DNA of 64,000 nucleotides, from positions 52,358,501 through 52,422,500 of the forward strand of contig NC_092590.1 in the NCBI RefSeq assembly GCF_047663525.1, written 5' to 3'. The notes beneath the pieces were generated by a model. The model was given only the letters and a program-made list of their open reading frames with translations, searched no databases and was not told the DNA's origin. The translations under genes were made by a program, and so were the position numbers. Source of the stretch: Anas platyrhynchos (Eukaryota > Chordata > Aves > Anseriformes > Anatidae). How positions within the stretch are numbered: the first letter of the stretch is position 1; each line of letters starts with the position of its first letter. Positions 14,070-26,300 of the stretch are shown here, one piece after another.

Positions 14070-14560
14070 CTACAGGTATTTGAAGGGGCGACTCCAGACC
14101 CCAGCCCTGGGGGCCCATGGCGCTCAGCCTCCCACCCACACGGGGCACACTGCAGCCTTCAGGAGCTCCCCAAAGCCCCACCGACACCTCGGGACACTTT
14201 CTGCCGCCATCCTCCCCGCGGCTCGACACTATTAAGGGAAAAAAGAGAGAAAGAGGTGAGCGCGGTGGGGGTGAGGGAGGCGGTGGGGCGGAGGGGGGGC
14301 GGCTTGTGCCTCACGACAGGATGCAGGGCGGAGAGGGAGGCTCCGCGCTGGGTTTTTGTGAGGGAAAAGCGCTCTATCCCCCTGTGTTGACTCCCCGGAG
14401 CACCGCCAGGCTCCGAGAGGGCATATGTGAAGGGAAATAGATATGAAGTGAAGATATAAGCGAAGGGAAGACGCGAGGCGGCCCCACCCCAGCCCCCCCC
14501 CCAAGATGGCGGCGGGCGGGCACCCACGTTACCACGTCGGCGTCTGGCGGGCAAAGAGGG
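14070..14560 (-). ncRNA. Host lncRNA exon 1 (predicted)
   Basis: From a TOP-like start (CCCTCTTTG reading down from 14560) the minus strand runs through GC-rich sequence containing a CCATCTT (YY1-like) motif to a donor CTGTAG|GTAAGG. At about 490 nt this is long for a snoRNA host first exon. An earlier donor is possible; a GTAACG at about 14534 was noted but is weak. Confidence 0.4.
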
Positions 14561-14580
14561 CAGGTAGCCCTTCCCCGCCC

Positions 14581-14588
14581 CTTAAATA
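14581..14588 (-). promoter_or_regulatory. TATA-like box, leftward transcript
   Basis: TATTTAAG on the minus strand, about 28 bp upstream of the pyrimidine run CCCTCTTTG that starts at 14560. This spacing is normal for TATA-directed initiation and supports a TOP-type start there. Confidence 0.5.
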
Positions 14589-14663
14589 CCACCCGCCGCT
14601 CCCGCGAGACCCCTGTGCTGCTGCCTATTGGTCGAGCCGGCACACGTGACTCGCACGCCCCTC

Positions 14664-14671
14664 AATAAAAG
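14664..14671 (+). promoter_or_regulatory. TATA-like box, rightward transcript
   Basis: AATAAAAG in an otherwise GC-rich island, followed about 28 bp later by the stretch around 14692 that leads to a strong donor at 14805. A poly(A)-signal reading is unlikely because no transcript body precedes it. Confidence 0.45.
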
Positions 14672-14691
14672 GCGGCGGGGCGGTGGTGGCC

Positions 14692-16720
14692 GTTGGCTGG
14701 CCCCTCGGGGCGGCCGTCGGAGGGGTGGGTGCTGCTGGTTCCTCTCGGATCCCCCTGGGATAAATGGTGCTGGGCTGCTTCCCTCACCGCGCTGCTGCTG
14801 TTAGGTAAGCGGCGGGCCCGCGGCCTGGGACGCCAGTGTTTAGCTCAGTCCAAATTAAAGATCTGCAGGTCTCTAGTATGCCTAAACTAAAAGCATCTTT
14901 GGTGTGAGGTGGCGGCTGCAGAGCGGTTTTGAGCAGCTCACTGCAGCTGATCCGTGTGTAACCCCACAAACCCTGCCTGAGGAGGCTTAGGATTTGTCTG
15001 CAAGGATAGCGAGCTAAGCCTCAAGCCTGCACTAATACCCTCACTGGTGTCACAGCACGTCACTGATGCCCTCCCTGGCACATGCAGGTCCCTAGAGCAT
15101 GGCCAGAGGTCACCTAGTGCTGAGGTGGCCCTGGCTGCTGCCCTGTGAGGTAGCACACACTGTGTCCTGGCTGGATGCAGGCTGCCCCTGTGCCACCTCA
15201 GCCAAGGGGCATGGCTGACTGGCACTGCTAGGAGGCTTTATGGTGAGTACAAGCAGGCTATCATGAGCCGTGTGTCAGTAATTCCTAGCAGAGGTAGGAG
15301 ATGGAGCCTTGGCATCTTGGTTCCTGCAGAGTTCTGGACTCAGCAGGAGTCCCAGCTTGGCACACAGTGGGTATGCTGCTGGTATTTCTTACCTTCCTGC
15401 CTCAGTGAGAAATGGCACCTCCTGGCTCCTGCTGCGTTGCCACCTGAACAGCACCTACCTGTCAGAGCGTGGGAGGAAAGCTACAGTTTGGCCACTATCT
15501 CTGAGAGTTTTCTAATCCCTACATTTAAATTACAATCAGCAAATCTAAGCTAGTTGGTTTGATTCAGCCTGCAACAGACCACAAGCAGTCACATAGTTGC
15601 AACTGAGGGATAGTTCTAGATATTTTCTTGTCACTTCTGGTTACTTTTAAAGCAACTATCCACATGTAGACAGAAAAACACTGTTGCAGATGTTTGTGCC
15701 AATACCTATATTGTGAGTACCTCAGGGTTCAAAAGAAGTCTTCATGGCTATAGGTAAGACATTCATTCCCTGGATATGAGCATTTGGAGTCACCTTGCTT
15801 CAGGTTATTTCATGCAGAGTTCTCTGCAATGACTTTCTACAGAGACATAAATCAGATCAGTCCTTCATTGTAACGTAGTCAATAGGATGAAGTAGCATCC
15901 AGCCTTTACATTTTTGTCATCTGTGCCAGTTATCATGAAAGCTTGACCAGCGAATGCAGAAGTATTTGGGGGGACGGGACAGTTAAGGACATTTGTTACA
16001 AGAACAGTACTTAAGATTCAAGTTCCTACATGCTACATTTGTCCCACTCAGGTCACCTCTTGATGAAGTTGGGCCATTGCTTGTTGCAAGTGTGAGGGGT
16101 TAGCACATTCTGCGTGTGCCCAGGAAGAACTATCAAGCGCCTGGTCAACCATGTCAGCAGACTTCAGTCTGACTACAAAATGTAGGCAGTCATCAAGAAG
16201 AGTGTTTGGAGGCTTGCATTTTGGACTCTGATAAGTGACAGCTGTGGGCCTGTGTTATCTTGTGGATTTAAAGCTGATTTTTTTTAAAGTTTGGTGATCT
16301 AAATCCAGCTGCTCAGGTCTTGAAGGTTGCTGCTCTAATCCTCAAAGTCTCTTCATGAGATGCATGAATTTAGTCTCAAGGTTATTGATACTTTGATATT
16401 TGATACTTTTCTAAGCTATCAGATTTTCATTTGTTCAAAAACCTCACACTGAGTTCATTAAAACACAAAATTATCACAAATATTTCATTTCAATTTCACT
16501 GTTCTTCACACTGATATGAAGGAAAATCTTGGATGTGACCATCAGTCTTTGCTGACGATATCAGTAGCCATCCACATTAAATAGTTGGTAGATTTGGGAC
16601 CTGACCAAACAGCTTTTTAAAACTTTGTTGTTTTTTTTTTTTTAACAAATGTGTTGGACAATTTACTTTGTGTATGTATTGCACTGTGTCCAGTGCAATA
16701 AAACTGTGCCTTAAAAACAA
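14692..16720 (+). ncRNA. Possible divergent lncRNA (plus strand)
   Basis: Tentative transcript: a TATA-like box at 14664, predicted start near 14692, first exon ending at 14804 (TTAG|GTAAGC), and an AATAAA at 16697-16702. Possible internal acceptors are TTTCTACAG (ending near 15842) and CCCACTCAG (ending near 16052). A further donor ATAG|GTAAGA lies near 15754. Exons after the first cannot be fixed from sequence alone. The longest open frame (15263-15553) has no family resemblance. More AATAAA hexamers at 16929-16938 could serve as alternative ends. Confidence 0.35.
16697..16702 (+). terminator. Poly(A) signal AATAAA
   Basis: A canonical hexamer followed by T/G-containing sequence. It is the first clear plus-strand poly(A) signal downstream of the divergent promoter and may end the putative rightward lncRNA. 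Confidence 0.35.
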
Positions 16721-16739
16721 AAATGGGAGCTGTGGGATG

Positions 16740-19700
16740 CTAACTTAATAGAAGTGTAATTTGATTAATTTATGCCACAATTTACATAAAATGAAAGGGC
16801 TATTTTAAATTCATACTCAAAATAGACTAAGTGCCACTTTCAGCCTGTGTACTGTCAAAATATCCTTTGTGGTTTGTTCTCAGTGTGTATGTTAGTTAAA
16901 ATTAGAACCTGTAGAATAGAACAAAAATAATAAATAAAGTCTTTAGAGAAGAGGAGGGCAAACCAGACTTGTTATTTCCTTTCCAGAGGCAGAAATAATA
17001 CATTTCTGTTATTTTTCCTCAGTGAGTCTTTTCTTGTTTGGTAAATTACCTCCATGGCTAGAAGATTTGGTCATCTCTTTCTAGGCAATACTTAAGGGCT
17101 AAGAATCAAACAGTGTTTTTCCAACTGAAAGCCCATTTTGCATAGCCAAGGAAAATGCCAGTAAAGTTTGCTGGTGAACTTGCTGAAGTACCCTATAAAG
17201 AGGCCATTCTACAAGCACCTATACCGTATGGAAACACATGGGAATATTTTAAATTGAGTAGTGTGTCAGGGAAGATGAATACTTGGTAAATCAATAAACA
17301 AATAGCCTAATATATAGACATTCTCTTGTTGTTGTTGTTCAAAGCTCCTAATACATTTTTTTTTTTTGAAATGCCATTTAGCAGAAGAAAAAAAAAAAAA
17401 AAAAACAAGAGGAAGATATTATGAGATAATCACACCTCTAGGCCATTATTGAGCAACAAACTGACTGTAAAGGCCTCAGCTGCCTGCTTGTAAATTAAGT
17501 TGTTTAATGGTTATGACTGTAGAACTGTGAACTATTAGCTCCTTTTGTTTACTCAGTAGGCTTCTGGTGTATTTGCATCTCTTTTGCTGTTTTTGGACCT
17601 CTGAATCTGATATTTAATGGCAAAAAAAAAAAAAAGTCAGATACTGTAAAAGTGTGTTTTCTTCTGTAAAACCTTTTTTTGAGAAAAGGGAAGGGAGAGT
17701 ACTCCCTTTCTGCCAGCTGGTATAATGTTTATATTAGCAAAGGTAGGCTAGATTCATAGATGAATTTAATGTAAACTTCCATCTTCTATGCTTTATATTC
17801 AGTAGGTAACAATATGACTTGCTGAGATTCTGTAGATAATGATTACAGTGTTTAAAATTAAAAACAAAAACTCATAATTTGAAGAAATTGGTAGAAGCAG
17901 CTGTAAAGCTGATAGTGTCTTGAAGAAGAAAGTTGTTCCTTTATTAGACTAAGGGCCACTCCAGCCCCCCTGCCCCCATACACACATTTTCCTTGCACAG
18001 CCATGATTTTTTTTTTTTTTTTTGTGGGACTACAACCTGCTCTTATCATTAGAACTTCAGAAGTAGAGTGGCTTCTGTTGACCTGCTGTGAAGCAGGCAC
18101 CATAGCCTCAGTCCACAGGCTGCAAGCTGGCATTTGGCACTGTACTGAGGTTCCCAATCTGTTCTGCAACGGGGGCCAAGCTGCATGGAAAATTTCTGTT
18201 TGTAACATTAGGAAGGGATTGTCATGAGATTTACTACTGCCTTTTTTTTTTTTCTTTTTCTATAGGAAAGCACAATTGTTTAACTTTTTAAATGGCCCCA
18301 ACTCATATGAATTCCTATTAGTTTGATAGTCCCAAGAGCTGTTCTTTCCCACTGAAGTTAATGCTGAGCTATACTAAAAGCTGATGGTGTTATCTAGCTC
18401 AAATAAGGTCAAAATGATTTTGCCTAATATTTATACAATGTATACTGTCTTGCCTTGCAGAAAAATATGAGAAACACAGACATTTTTTGTATTTTCAAGA
18501 ATAAAAATTCTATACTATAAGCACAAGTGGCACTGAAGTTTCTTTTTCTCAACTGACATCAACGTAAAAATTATGGTCTCAGTATTCTGAAGGGTTTGTA
18601 ATGTATCTGTCCTCATTTGTTCACACTCGGACAACTCACTGAATTTTTTTGTTGCCTATTTTCTTTGTAAATTAAGATAATATTAACTTGGCACCTAGTA
18701 ATTTGACAAGTCTGAGTGAATGTCTGCATAGTCTGAGACCTTCAGATGGAAAGTGTTAGCAAAGTCCAAGCCTCGGCTAGCCAAAGAGGATATTTACAGT
18801 AGGTACTGATATTATGTAGTAAAATAAGTTCACAGAATCACAGCTGAAGTGTATAACCAATTGAGGCAAAGACTGATCCAGAAGTAAATGCAGAAGGCAT
18901 TTTTTGACCTTTCAACAGAAATTATATAAGCGCTCTCAGGTTATAAATAGCCCTTTGTTTTCCCTCTTTGTTTAACACTCCGAAGAAACACAGGGTTAGT
19001 TGTTTGTTATGAAGAGAGAGGGCAATGCTGTAGAGTGGAAACAATTGTTCACTGTTCTTTATTTATACAGTTCCTATAGTGTTTGCAGCTAGCATTTGCT
19101 GCTTTACTTAGCACTTTATTTTCAAAAAGCTACGGAAATAAACTTTCTAGTCCTGGAAGTGACAACAGCAGCAGAATACCAAAGCGCTCACCCCAATTTC
19201 AAGTGAGAAAGTTTCTTCTTTCCTGGCTGGATCTGTGGCTGAAGAGCAAAAAATTGGTGCTAAATGATCATTAAACTGGCACATTTCCTACTTTTATTAT
19301 GAATCCTCTAATATGGGGTGAAATTATGATGTTCTAGCATGATGAATTGGAAAGTGTAGCCAAGCACAAGTGTGCTGTGCTGTTAGGAGCTGAGGTGCTT
19401 ACACAAAAGTTAGCAGCTCTCTCTGTGAAGGATTTCCTCAGTACAGGCAGGAACACTGTGCGGGCTTTAAGCTTCTGCTGGAAACAGCGATGTTCTGAAG
19501 GAAAAGGGGAATTCTAGGAGGCAGTGTCCTAGGTGAGTGCCATACGTCTCCAAATTTGCTGTGTGGCCACAAGTTAGATAACTAACATGCTCTTACCTCT
19601 TGTCATGAGTGTAGGTTTGATGCTATCATACTTCTTAATGCACTCAGACCTTGGAGAACAGCATGGGCTCAAAATTATTGGAGTGGAGAGGATCTGAGAC

Positions 19701-19780
19701 ATGAACAGCGCTGTATAAATGCCTTGCAGTGTAACCTTGTGAGCAAGCAGTTCAGCAGTGACACACCTCACGGTATGGCC
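16740..19780. other. Noncoding spacer between the lncRNA locus and the USP46 island
   Basis: AT-rich sequence with several homopolymer runs (T at 17359-17368, A at 17388-17404, T near 18006-18023 and 18241-18252). No exon, RNA gene or clear transposon was recognised. Confidence 0.6.
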
Positions 19781-19963
19781 ATGGTATATGTACAACTTCT
19801 GTGCCGGTGCCCGCCGGCTGCGGGAAGGCACCAAGTTTTGGAGCCTGCAGGTCCCGGGGCTGTCACTTCCCCGGCCGTGCCCCGACTCTGCCTTCACTCC
19901 CCCACGCTGCTGCCTGCCGCTGAGCCTTCCCCTCCCCTCCCAGCAGACGATGGAGCGCCGGGC

Positions 19964-19989
19964 GAGGAGGAGGAGGAGGAGGAGGAGGA
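19964..19989 (+). repeat. (GAG)n trinucleotide array
   Basis: About eight to nine GAG/AGG units in the USP46 promoter or 5' UTR region. Probably length-variable. It also generates the repetitive spurious reading frames seen on both strands here. Confidence 0.9.
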
Positions 19990-20237
19990 AGGGCGAGCTC
20001 GGCGCAGAGGCGCGGCAGAGGCGGGAGGAGCGGGGATGCGGCTGCCGGCGCCGCGCTGCTGAAGCCGCCGGCCCGGGGAGGCAGGCAGGGGGCAGGCAGG
20101 GGACAGGCAGGTCCTTCCCCCCCCCGGGGGCACTCGGGGTGCCCGGGCCGGCCCATCCCCTCCCCTTTCTTTCTGCCGGAGCCCAAGCTCTGCTGCCGCT
20201 GCCGCCGCCCCCTCTGCCTCCGTGCGCTGCTGGCACC

Positions 20238-20264
20238 ATGAGCGGGGCCGTTTTCACCTCGTAA
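20238..20264 (+). promoter_or_regulatory. uORF1 in the USP46 leader
   Basis: ATG followed by seven sense codons and TAA (eight residues in all). The start context CACCATGA has A at -3. If transcription begins upstream, scanning ribosomes meet this start before the main ATG at 20301. Confidence 0.6.
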
Positions 20265-20266
20265 AG

Positions 20267-20296
20267 ATGGCGCTGCGGGATCGCTGCAACCTTTAG
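20267..20296 (+). promoter_or_regulatory. uORF2 in the USP46 leader, ending 4 nt before the main ATG
   Basis: A nine-codon ORF with a strong start context (A at -3, G at +4) and a TAG at 20294-20296. The USP46 ATG at 20301 has C at -3 and A at +4, a weak context. The ATG overlaps the AAGATGGCG YY1-type motif, so it may be a promoter element, a translational element, or both. Confidence 0.6.
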
Positions 20297-20300
20297 CCCG

Positions 20301-20336
20301 ATGACTGTCAGAAACATCGCCTCCATCTGTAATATG
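20301..20336 (+). CDS. USP46: USP46 coding exon 1
   Basis: Encodes residues 1-12 ([12 protein letters not shown]) and ends in phase 0 at ATG|GTGAGT. This start gives the standard 366-residue protein. The exon lies in the CpG island. The following intron is the longest (10.3 kb). Confidence 0.95.
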
Positions 20337-23300
20337 GTGAGTGCGGCGGGCGGGGGGCAGGCCCCGCTGGGGCCGGACCGGGGGGTGTCCCCCCCGCAAC
20401 CCGAAGGAGGGAGGCGACGGGGGAGGGGGGGGCGGGCAGGACCTGCCCCGGGACATGCCCGGGGTGCGGGGGCCGCCCGAGAGCCGCCGTGTCCCGGGAG
20501 GCCCGGGGGTGCCCCCCCGGACACGCTTTGGAGGGGGAGCCGCAGCCTGCCCTCCCCCTTTCGGCCCTAATAACGCTGCTTTGGAGCCCCTTGTTCGGCT
20601 CCCAGCCCACCACAACTCACTCAGCCCTTTTGATCCCCTCAGCCAGGCGCCCCGTGGTCTCCTGCGGGCAGGAGGAGGCAGAAAATGAGGATGGTTTGGT
20701 GCCCCATAGCAGGCTGTGGGGTCGGGATGCATCAAGGAAGCCTTTCGAGCTGACATCAGGGCTCTTCTGGTGCTGCAGGAAGCACTTAGCTTTCTCCAAA
20801 TCAGCCTAGGTAATCAGGAGGGAACACGGAAACATCCCTAATCTGGTTTGTTTTGCTCAGACTTCATCACTTTCACCCCCAGGAAGAGCTGACAGGACAA
20901 CTTCTTCACTGAGCTTCCCTCCGATTTCAGTCCCTGCTTTAAAAACTTGGAGCATCTGATTGGTTTTAGATTTTTTAAAACTTTTTGGCGGGGGGACAGC
21001 GTAAAGTTTGTCAGTCAACATCTACCAGCACTGTGAGACTGTCGTAAACTTCCCAAAGACATGGGTGAGCACTACGCACACCAACACAAGCAGAAGAGAA
21101 GCCGATTTCTGCACACCTTGTTGTTTTAGTCTATATTTTTCCCCCTTATTTCCAGGTTCTTCAAGAGCAGCTCCACACAGTTGCCAGCTTCCCTCCATGT
21201 GGTGCCCCAGCACACCCTGTGCTGGCGATGCCACACGTGGCATTCGCCTGCCCTGGAGAACGGAGCTTACCTCTAGGGTAAGGCGACAGGCACAGCCCCA
21301 GAGGGGTCAGCAGCAGTGGTCTGGGGGAGGGAGTGCAGATCATGAGCCCACTCCCTTTCCATATCAATGTCAAATTTTCATTCTTAACAACCTCCAGTCC
21401 TGTGGGCCAGCGATACTGCAAAGAAAGGTTTAAGAAATTGCAGTACCGAGGAGACAACCTGAGCTTGCTCACCTTCCTCCCAGGGCAGGCTCCAGTTTTA
21501 TGGCTGATGAACGGTGGCTGGGACGCCCTGCAGACCATGTGGAAGAGCACCGCATGAAGGGCAGCTGGAGACTGTTAGGTGGTCGTAAGCCTTTAGCATT
21601 GGCATAAAGTACCAGGAACTCCGTGCTTTCCCTCTCAGGCTTCAGGCATGCCCTTGGATACAGTTAGCTTCTCCCAGAGCCTGAGTGGACAGAGTGAAAC
21701 TGATGGGGTTGTTCTAGTGGCGTGCTGTTCAGCCCTCACTGCCACCATATCCCGCAACAGAGACATCTGAGAAATGGGGAGACCAAAGGGAAGAGTTAGA
21801 GTCTCAGGCAAAAAATGCACAGAAGGGCTCATAGTTCAAGACAATTCTGGCTCGTGGCACTGGTACTGTGACAGAGAGTGAATTTGGTTCAACAACAATG
21901 ATGCTCTAAAGTTGCATGCTCCTTGGGTTCTGTGCACTTAGTTTTCAGAGATGTTGTGTTATGCTGGTCACATTTAGTCTTTTCTGCATAATCCATAGGA
22001 TTATGAAGTCCTTTTAGGAAAAAAAAAAAAAAAAAAAAAAAAAAAGATGAGATATTTAGCAAGTTACAGGAATTTGGGCCTTGAAGATTAAACTGTTGGA
22101 AGTTTTGGCAACACTGCATTATGGGTCCTCTGAAGATGAGCCCACTTAGATGCAGTGGTGGACTTGAATCCAAAGGACTATAGGAGGAGCTGTGATGACC
22201 CTGCATAAGAATGGGATTTTGGAAGGTTAGAGTTTTATAAGCAAACCTTTTGTTTGTATAAAACCATATATTTGCAGTGCTAGTTTGATTTAAGGCATCT
22301 GTTGAAGTTTACCAGTCAGAAATGTTAATTTCCAGATCCCGTTCCTGTAGTATGACATGGTGCTTGAAAAACTGATCCGTGGCCTAAGAAATAGGCAGCA
22401 TGTTAGGACGTATTTATTATTTAACTGACTGCCTGAAGTCAAGAATTTGTTCTGCTGGGGTGGAGGTGGGATGAAGGCTTGCCTGCCTGAAGGAACTGGT
22501 GGCACTCATGTGGGCTCGGTGGCCACCCTCACTGAAAATGGAGATCTAGCTCCCGAGATGCTGCCCTTGCCTTGCAGACACTGGGAGCGTTCATCCACTG
22601 GGCCTGTCCACTGGGCTGGCCACAGCAGGAGGCTTGCAGCAGGCAGTCAGCAGCTTTTAGGTAGGACAGGTGCAGCAGATGTGAAGAAGCATAAGATACA
22701 TTGAAGAAACCCTGTTAGAAGGAATATCAGCATGCAGTGCCATGTAGCCCTTGTAGGCTCCAGGCATAAACTAGGGATGTGTTTTTAGCCCCTATTACGC
22801 TGTAATCCTCTTTGGCATTGTTTTTGTGAGATAACCCAGAAAACTCAAGTACAGAATGCTGGTTCAGAACTAGAGAGGCGTGCTGTCATTTTAAGATTGC
22901 TGCTTACCAAAATCCCCTGCAGTATGCTTCTCTGTTTATAAGCTTTTGATACAGCCTCGAGTTCTGAGTTAAGCTCGTGTGGCAGCTGTGGCCTGTGGAA
23001 CATTGCTGTTACAGGCAGTGAACAACATCTAACCATTTCATAAAGTACTGACATTTTTACAGAGATGGCTAACAAGCCCCGTGGACCATGTTTCTCCTAA
23101 ATGCCTTTTAGTGTTCTGCTGAAAATAGATATTAATTTTCCCTTTCGTAATTTTGTAATAGTACTTCAAATAATCTTATCTGCCTTTCAGAGTGCTCTAT
23201 CAATTTGATGAATAGCACATTTTAAACACACTCAGATCTCTGCTGCTTCATAATATTTGAGATGCCTCACAGTTGCTCCTGTTTTAAAGGCATCCTTTGA

Positions 23301-26300
23301 CAAAAAATACTGTAGTTTCTCTCATCACTTTTCTTCTTTATTAATGGGGCTTCCATGTCGCAAGCTCTTCTCATAGTCTTTATGAGTTTCATAACAATTG
23401 GTGATTTTCTTCAGGTTCTAGCACCAGGATTACGTGAATACCTGCAACTTTCAGCCTCTGATTTTAAAAACAACAACAACAAAAAAGTTTCTAACTATCC
23501 TACAAATGAGTTGTAGAGAAAACCATAAAAACACCAGTCTTTACACTCAGGAAGCAAACAGAAATAACTCTGCTTGTTGTTGTTTGTTTGTTTTAATATC
23601 ATGCTTTTAGAAATTCATTGCAGGATATGTTTGAATATGGGGCATTGGCAGAATGAGGTATCAAACTGCTAACATGGATCTGGAAAATGCTTTAGACCAA
23701 AAAATAAGACAATACTCTAAAATAGATTCTGCTTCATACAATAATAGTGTTCTTGGATTACAGAATTGATCACTTTTAACTGGATTTATTCATTTGGACA
23801 ACTCGTGGTGTATATTTCTTCATGACTTTTAAAGCTGCTTCTCACTGAGATTAAGGCAGAATAATAACTGTCAAGATGGTAAAACAACTATTTGAAGATT
23901 TATTTAGATTGATAAAGGAAAATATTTTTTACATCTGAAAATATTAGTTACAGGCAGTTCAAGCAATACTATTTTAGAAATAATCTCAAGAGAGCACAAT
24001 TTCAGTACGACATACAGAAAATATAGAAATGAAAGCAAAGGATGCAAAGGCAGCCATTACTGGATAGTGTATGCTGGGGTTATTTGACTGTTAATGACCT
24101 AATAATAAATTCAACCAAACTGTCATGGGACAATAAATAAAGTTCCTGACTGTCCTTTGAAATTCCATTTGGTATACCCGTGTTATTTCTGGCCTACGTC
24201 TGTCTAATCTGAAGACTTCCAGCGATGGTGACTACATCACCTCTCTGGGCAGTCTATCCCAACGCTTCAATGCCCTTATGGGTAAAGTGTTCCCCAGTGT
24301 CTTACTTGAATTTACATTACCATGATAGGAGCTTCCTACTTCTCATCTTGTCCACCCTTGAGGTCAAGAACAGACTAATGCATTTCTCTAACAAATTTTA
24401 TGTACTTGAAAACGTACTCATGCCCTGCCTCAATCTTTTTTGTCTTGTGCAACACAACCCTGTTCAACCTTTTATACAGGTTCAGTTTTCTCTAGGGTTA
24501 AGTTCTCCATTTTTACTGCCCTTTTTTGGACTCTCTCCAATTATCTTTGTCTTTGTTGAAGCCTGGCATCAAATCTAGACCCGAGGTGCTGTCTGAAGTC
24601 TTACCAGTGACAAGTTAAACAGGAAAGTTACTTCAAGTACTTTGAAGGCTCCTTTCTGTAACAATTTCATTGTTATGTCTACATATTTATTTTTATTTTT
24701 AAATAGCACAATGTGGTTGATGCTTTTCATTTACATGATAGTCTCCAGACACTGCTGTTTGTTTGTTTGCTTGTTTTCAAAAACTACTAGTTTAGCTGTC
24801 TCCCATTCTGTTCAGGTGATTCATCTCTTATGTGCAGAATCGGATACTTGTCTTAGCTGAATTTCAACCATTTCCAGAGCATTTCTCTAATGTACGAAAA
24901 ATCATTTTGAATTCTAAGCCTGCCATCCAACATACCTGCAACCCTCATAATTCATGTTATATTGAGATTTAATGAAGATACTCTGTCTTTTGTCCTCCAG
25001 GTTATCAAAGAGACTGGTGCAGTTGTGATGAAGTCTAGAAGGTGCCTTGCCCTTAAAATGCTCTGAGGCACCGCATGTCATCTGGGTGGCCCAGCCAAAA
25101 GTGCTGGTGAAGAAATTATAGGCTGTAGGAAAACCTCAGGCTCTTTTTCACTTGTGAGGCCATGTTGAGGTTTTGTGTTCTTCAGAAGAAGGAAAATGGA
25201 GAAAAAAAAAAAAAAAAAGTTATTGCTACTCATTCCAGGAAAAGCCTGAATGCCCCCAATCCAAGAACAAACTGGATATGGAGACAGACTCATGAGAGCA
25301 TACTGAGTTGCAGTTTGGTAAATGTTGCCTAATTATGGAAACTTTAAAGGTCAATATTTAAAAAAAAAATCACTTATGGATTTAAATATTGAAGTTAGAG
25401 CATTTCACTAGAAGCTCATATCCAATACTTGCTCTTTAAGGTATATAAGACTGAGTGCCTTAAAATCATTTAAATGTTAAATCACAAAATGTTTAAGTGA
25501 TTTAGGATTTGGGGCCTCATTTTTTTTCTGTTTCTTGGTAACAACACAGTGAAAGAGCTGAAGTTATTTATGGTAGATGCAATATAAGCATCTGTGATTA
25601 GAGGATAGTTCAGTTTATCCAGCAAAAAATGAATTTGATGCCTCCTTTTATGCTCTTATTATTTGTCTTAAAGAACAGAATACTCTAAGAAAAAATGCAT
25701 AAAGGCAATTTATTTAGGTATATTGTTTTAAAACATGTTTCTTTCAAAAATATGGTCATACAATGTTTTTTACGTCAGTCAATATCCTTTTACTATTTAC
25801 TATGGTCCCCTCTCTTTTTCATAGAACCCTCTCTTTCCACTTTTATCTCTTGGCAACAACAACTCAAAATAGCTGTGCTGGTGGAATAATTAAACATTTC
25901 TTTAGGGGAAAAAAGCAGCAAATCTGGTTCAATTAAACTATTTGGTGCTACTTAAACTTAAAAAAAATACAAAAAAAAGTACAAAAAAAATTTGGGTTTG
26001 GCATTTAATATCAATGAATATAGAAGTAGATGGGTTTTTCCAATTACTCACATATATACTGCCTGGTGTAGTCTCTCATACTCTTACTCTTTTTGTGTTG
26101 CTTCTGGGAGACCAGTTTGGATTTTCTTTACTGTTGCTTCTTCTTTCCAGTTACCCATCCTTGCCATGTGTTGGTCGGGAGGCCTTACACATCTTTCTTT
26201 CCCTTCCTTTTCCCTTCCCTCCCATATGCTGTGCCTTCCAAAATGCTGAAACTCAGGCTGCCTGGCCCTGAAGCCATTTCTATTTTTATTCTCTTTTCTA

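Larger units (their letters stand above)
12060..14560 (-). ncRNA. DANCR: Spliced snoRNA host lncRNA, probable DANCR (SNHG13) counterpart
   Basis: Four-exon model read on the minus strand. Exon 1 runs from about 14560 to 14070 (donor TAG|GTAAGG). Exon 2 is 13367-13257 (acceptor CTATTTAG after a pyrimidine tract; donor AAG|GTAAGT, with an alternative CTG|GTAAGA ending at 13265). Exon 3 is 12853-12748 (acceptor ATTTCCAG, donor CAG|GTATGT). Exon 4 is 12330 to about 12060 (acceptor TTTTATAG, poly(A) signal at 12084-12079). The spliced length would be roughly 980 nt with no conserved ORF. An H/ACA snoRNA lies in intron 2. The start is a TOP-like pyrimidine run about 28 bp from a TATA-like box, as is usual for snoRNA hosts. 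In human DANCR lies divergently upstream of USP46 and hosts SNORA26; orientation and place match here. Exon 1's donor is the least certain part. The identity is inferred from synteny, not alignment. Confidence 0.6.
14100..14850. promoter_or_regulatory. CpG island with divergent promoter
   Basis: GC- and CpG-rich island. Core elements within about 100 bp are: a minus-strand TATA-like TATTTAAG (14588-14581), a reverse CCAAT box ATTGG (14627-14631), an E-box CACGTG (14643-14648), and a plus-strand TATA-like AATAAAAG (14664-14671). An AAGATGGCGGC YY1-type motif lies near 14503-14513, and CCGCGAGA near 14601 resembles part of the BANP palindrome. The arrangement predicts a leftward start near 14560 and a rightward start near 14692. 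USP46 has its own island about 5.5 kb further on. Confidence 0.7.
19790..20560 (+). promoter_or_regulatory. USP46: USP46 CpG-island promoter and 5' UTR
   Basis: Dense G+C and CpG sequence surrounding the first coding exon. There is no obvious TATA box, so dispersed initiation is likely and the start site cannot be fixed. A GAG trinucleotide array lies at 19964-19989. An AAGATGGCG motif, a YY1-type element often found just downstream of TATA-less starts, lies at 20265-20273. The island extends into intron 1. Confidence 0.8.
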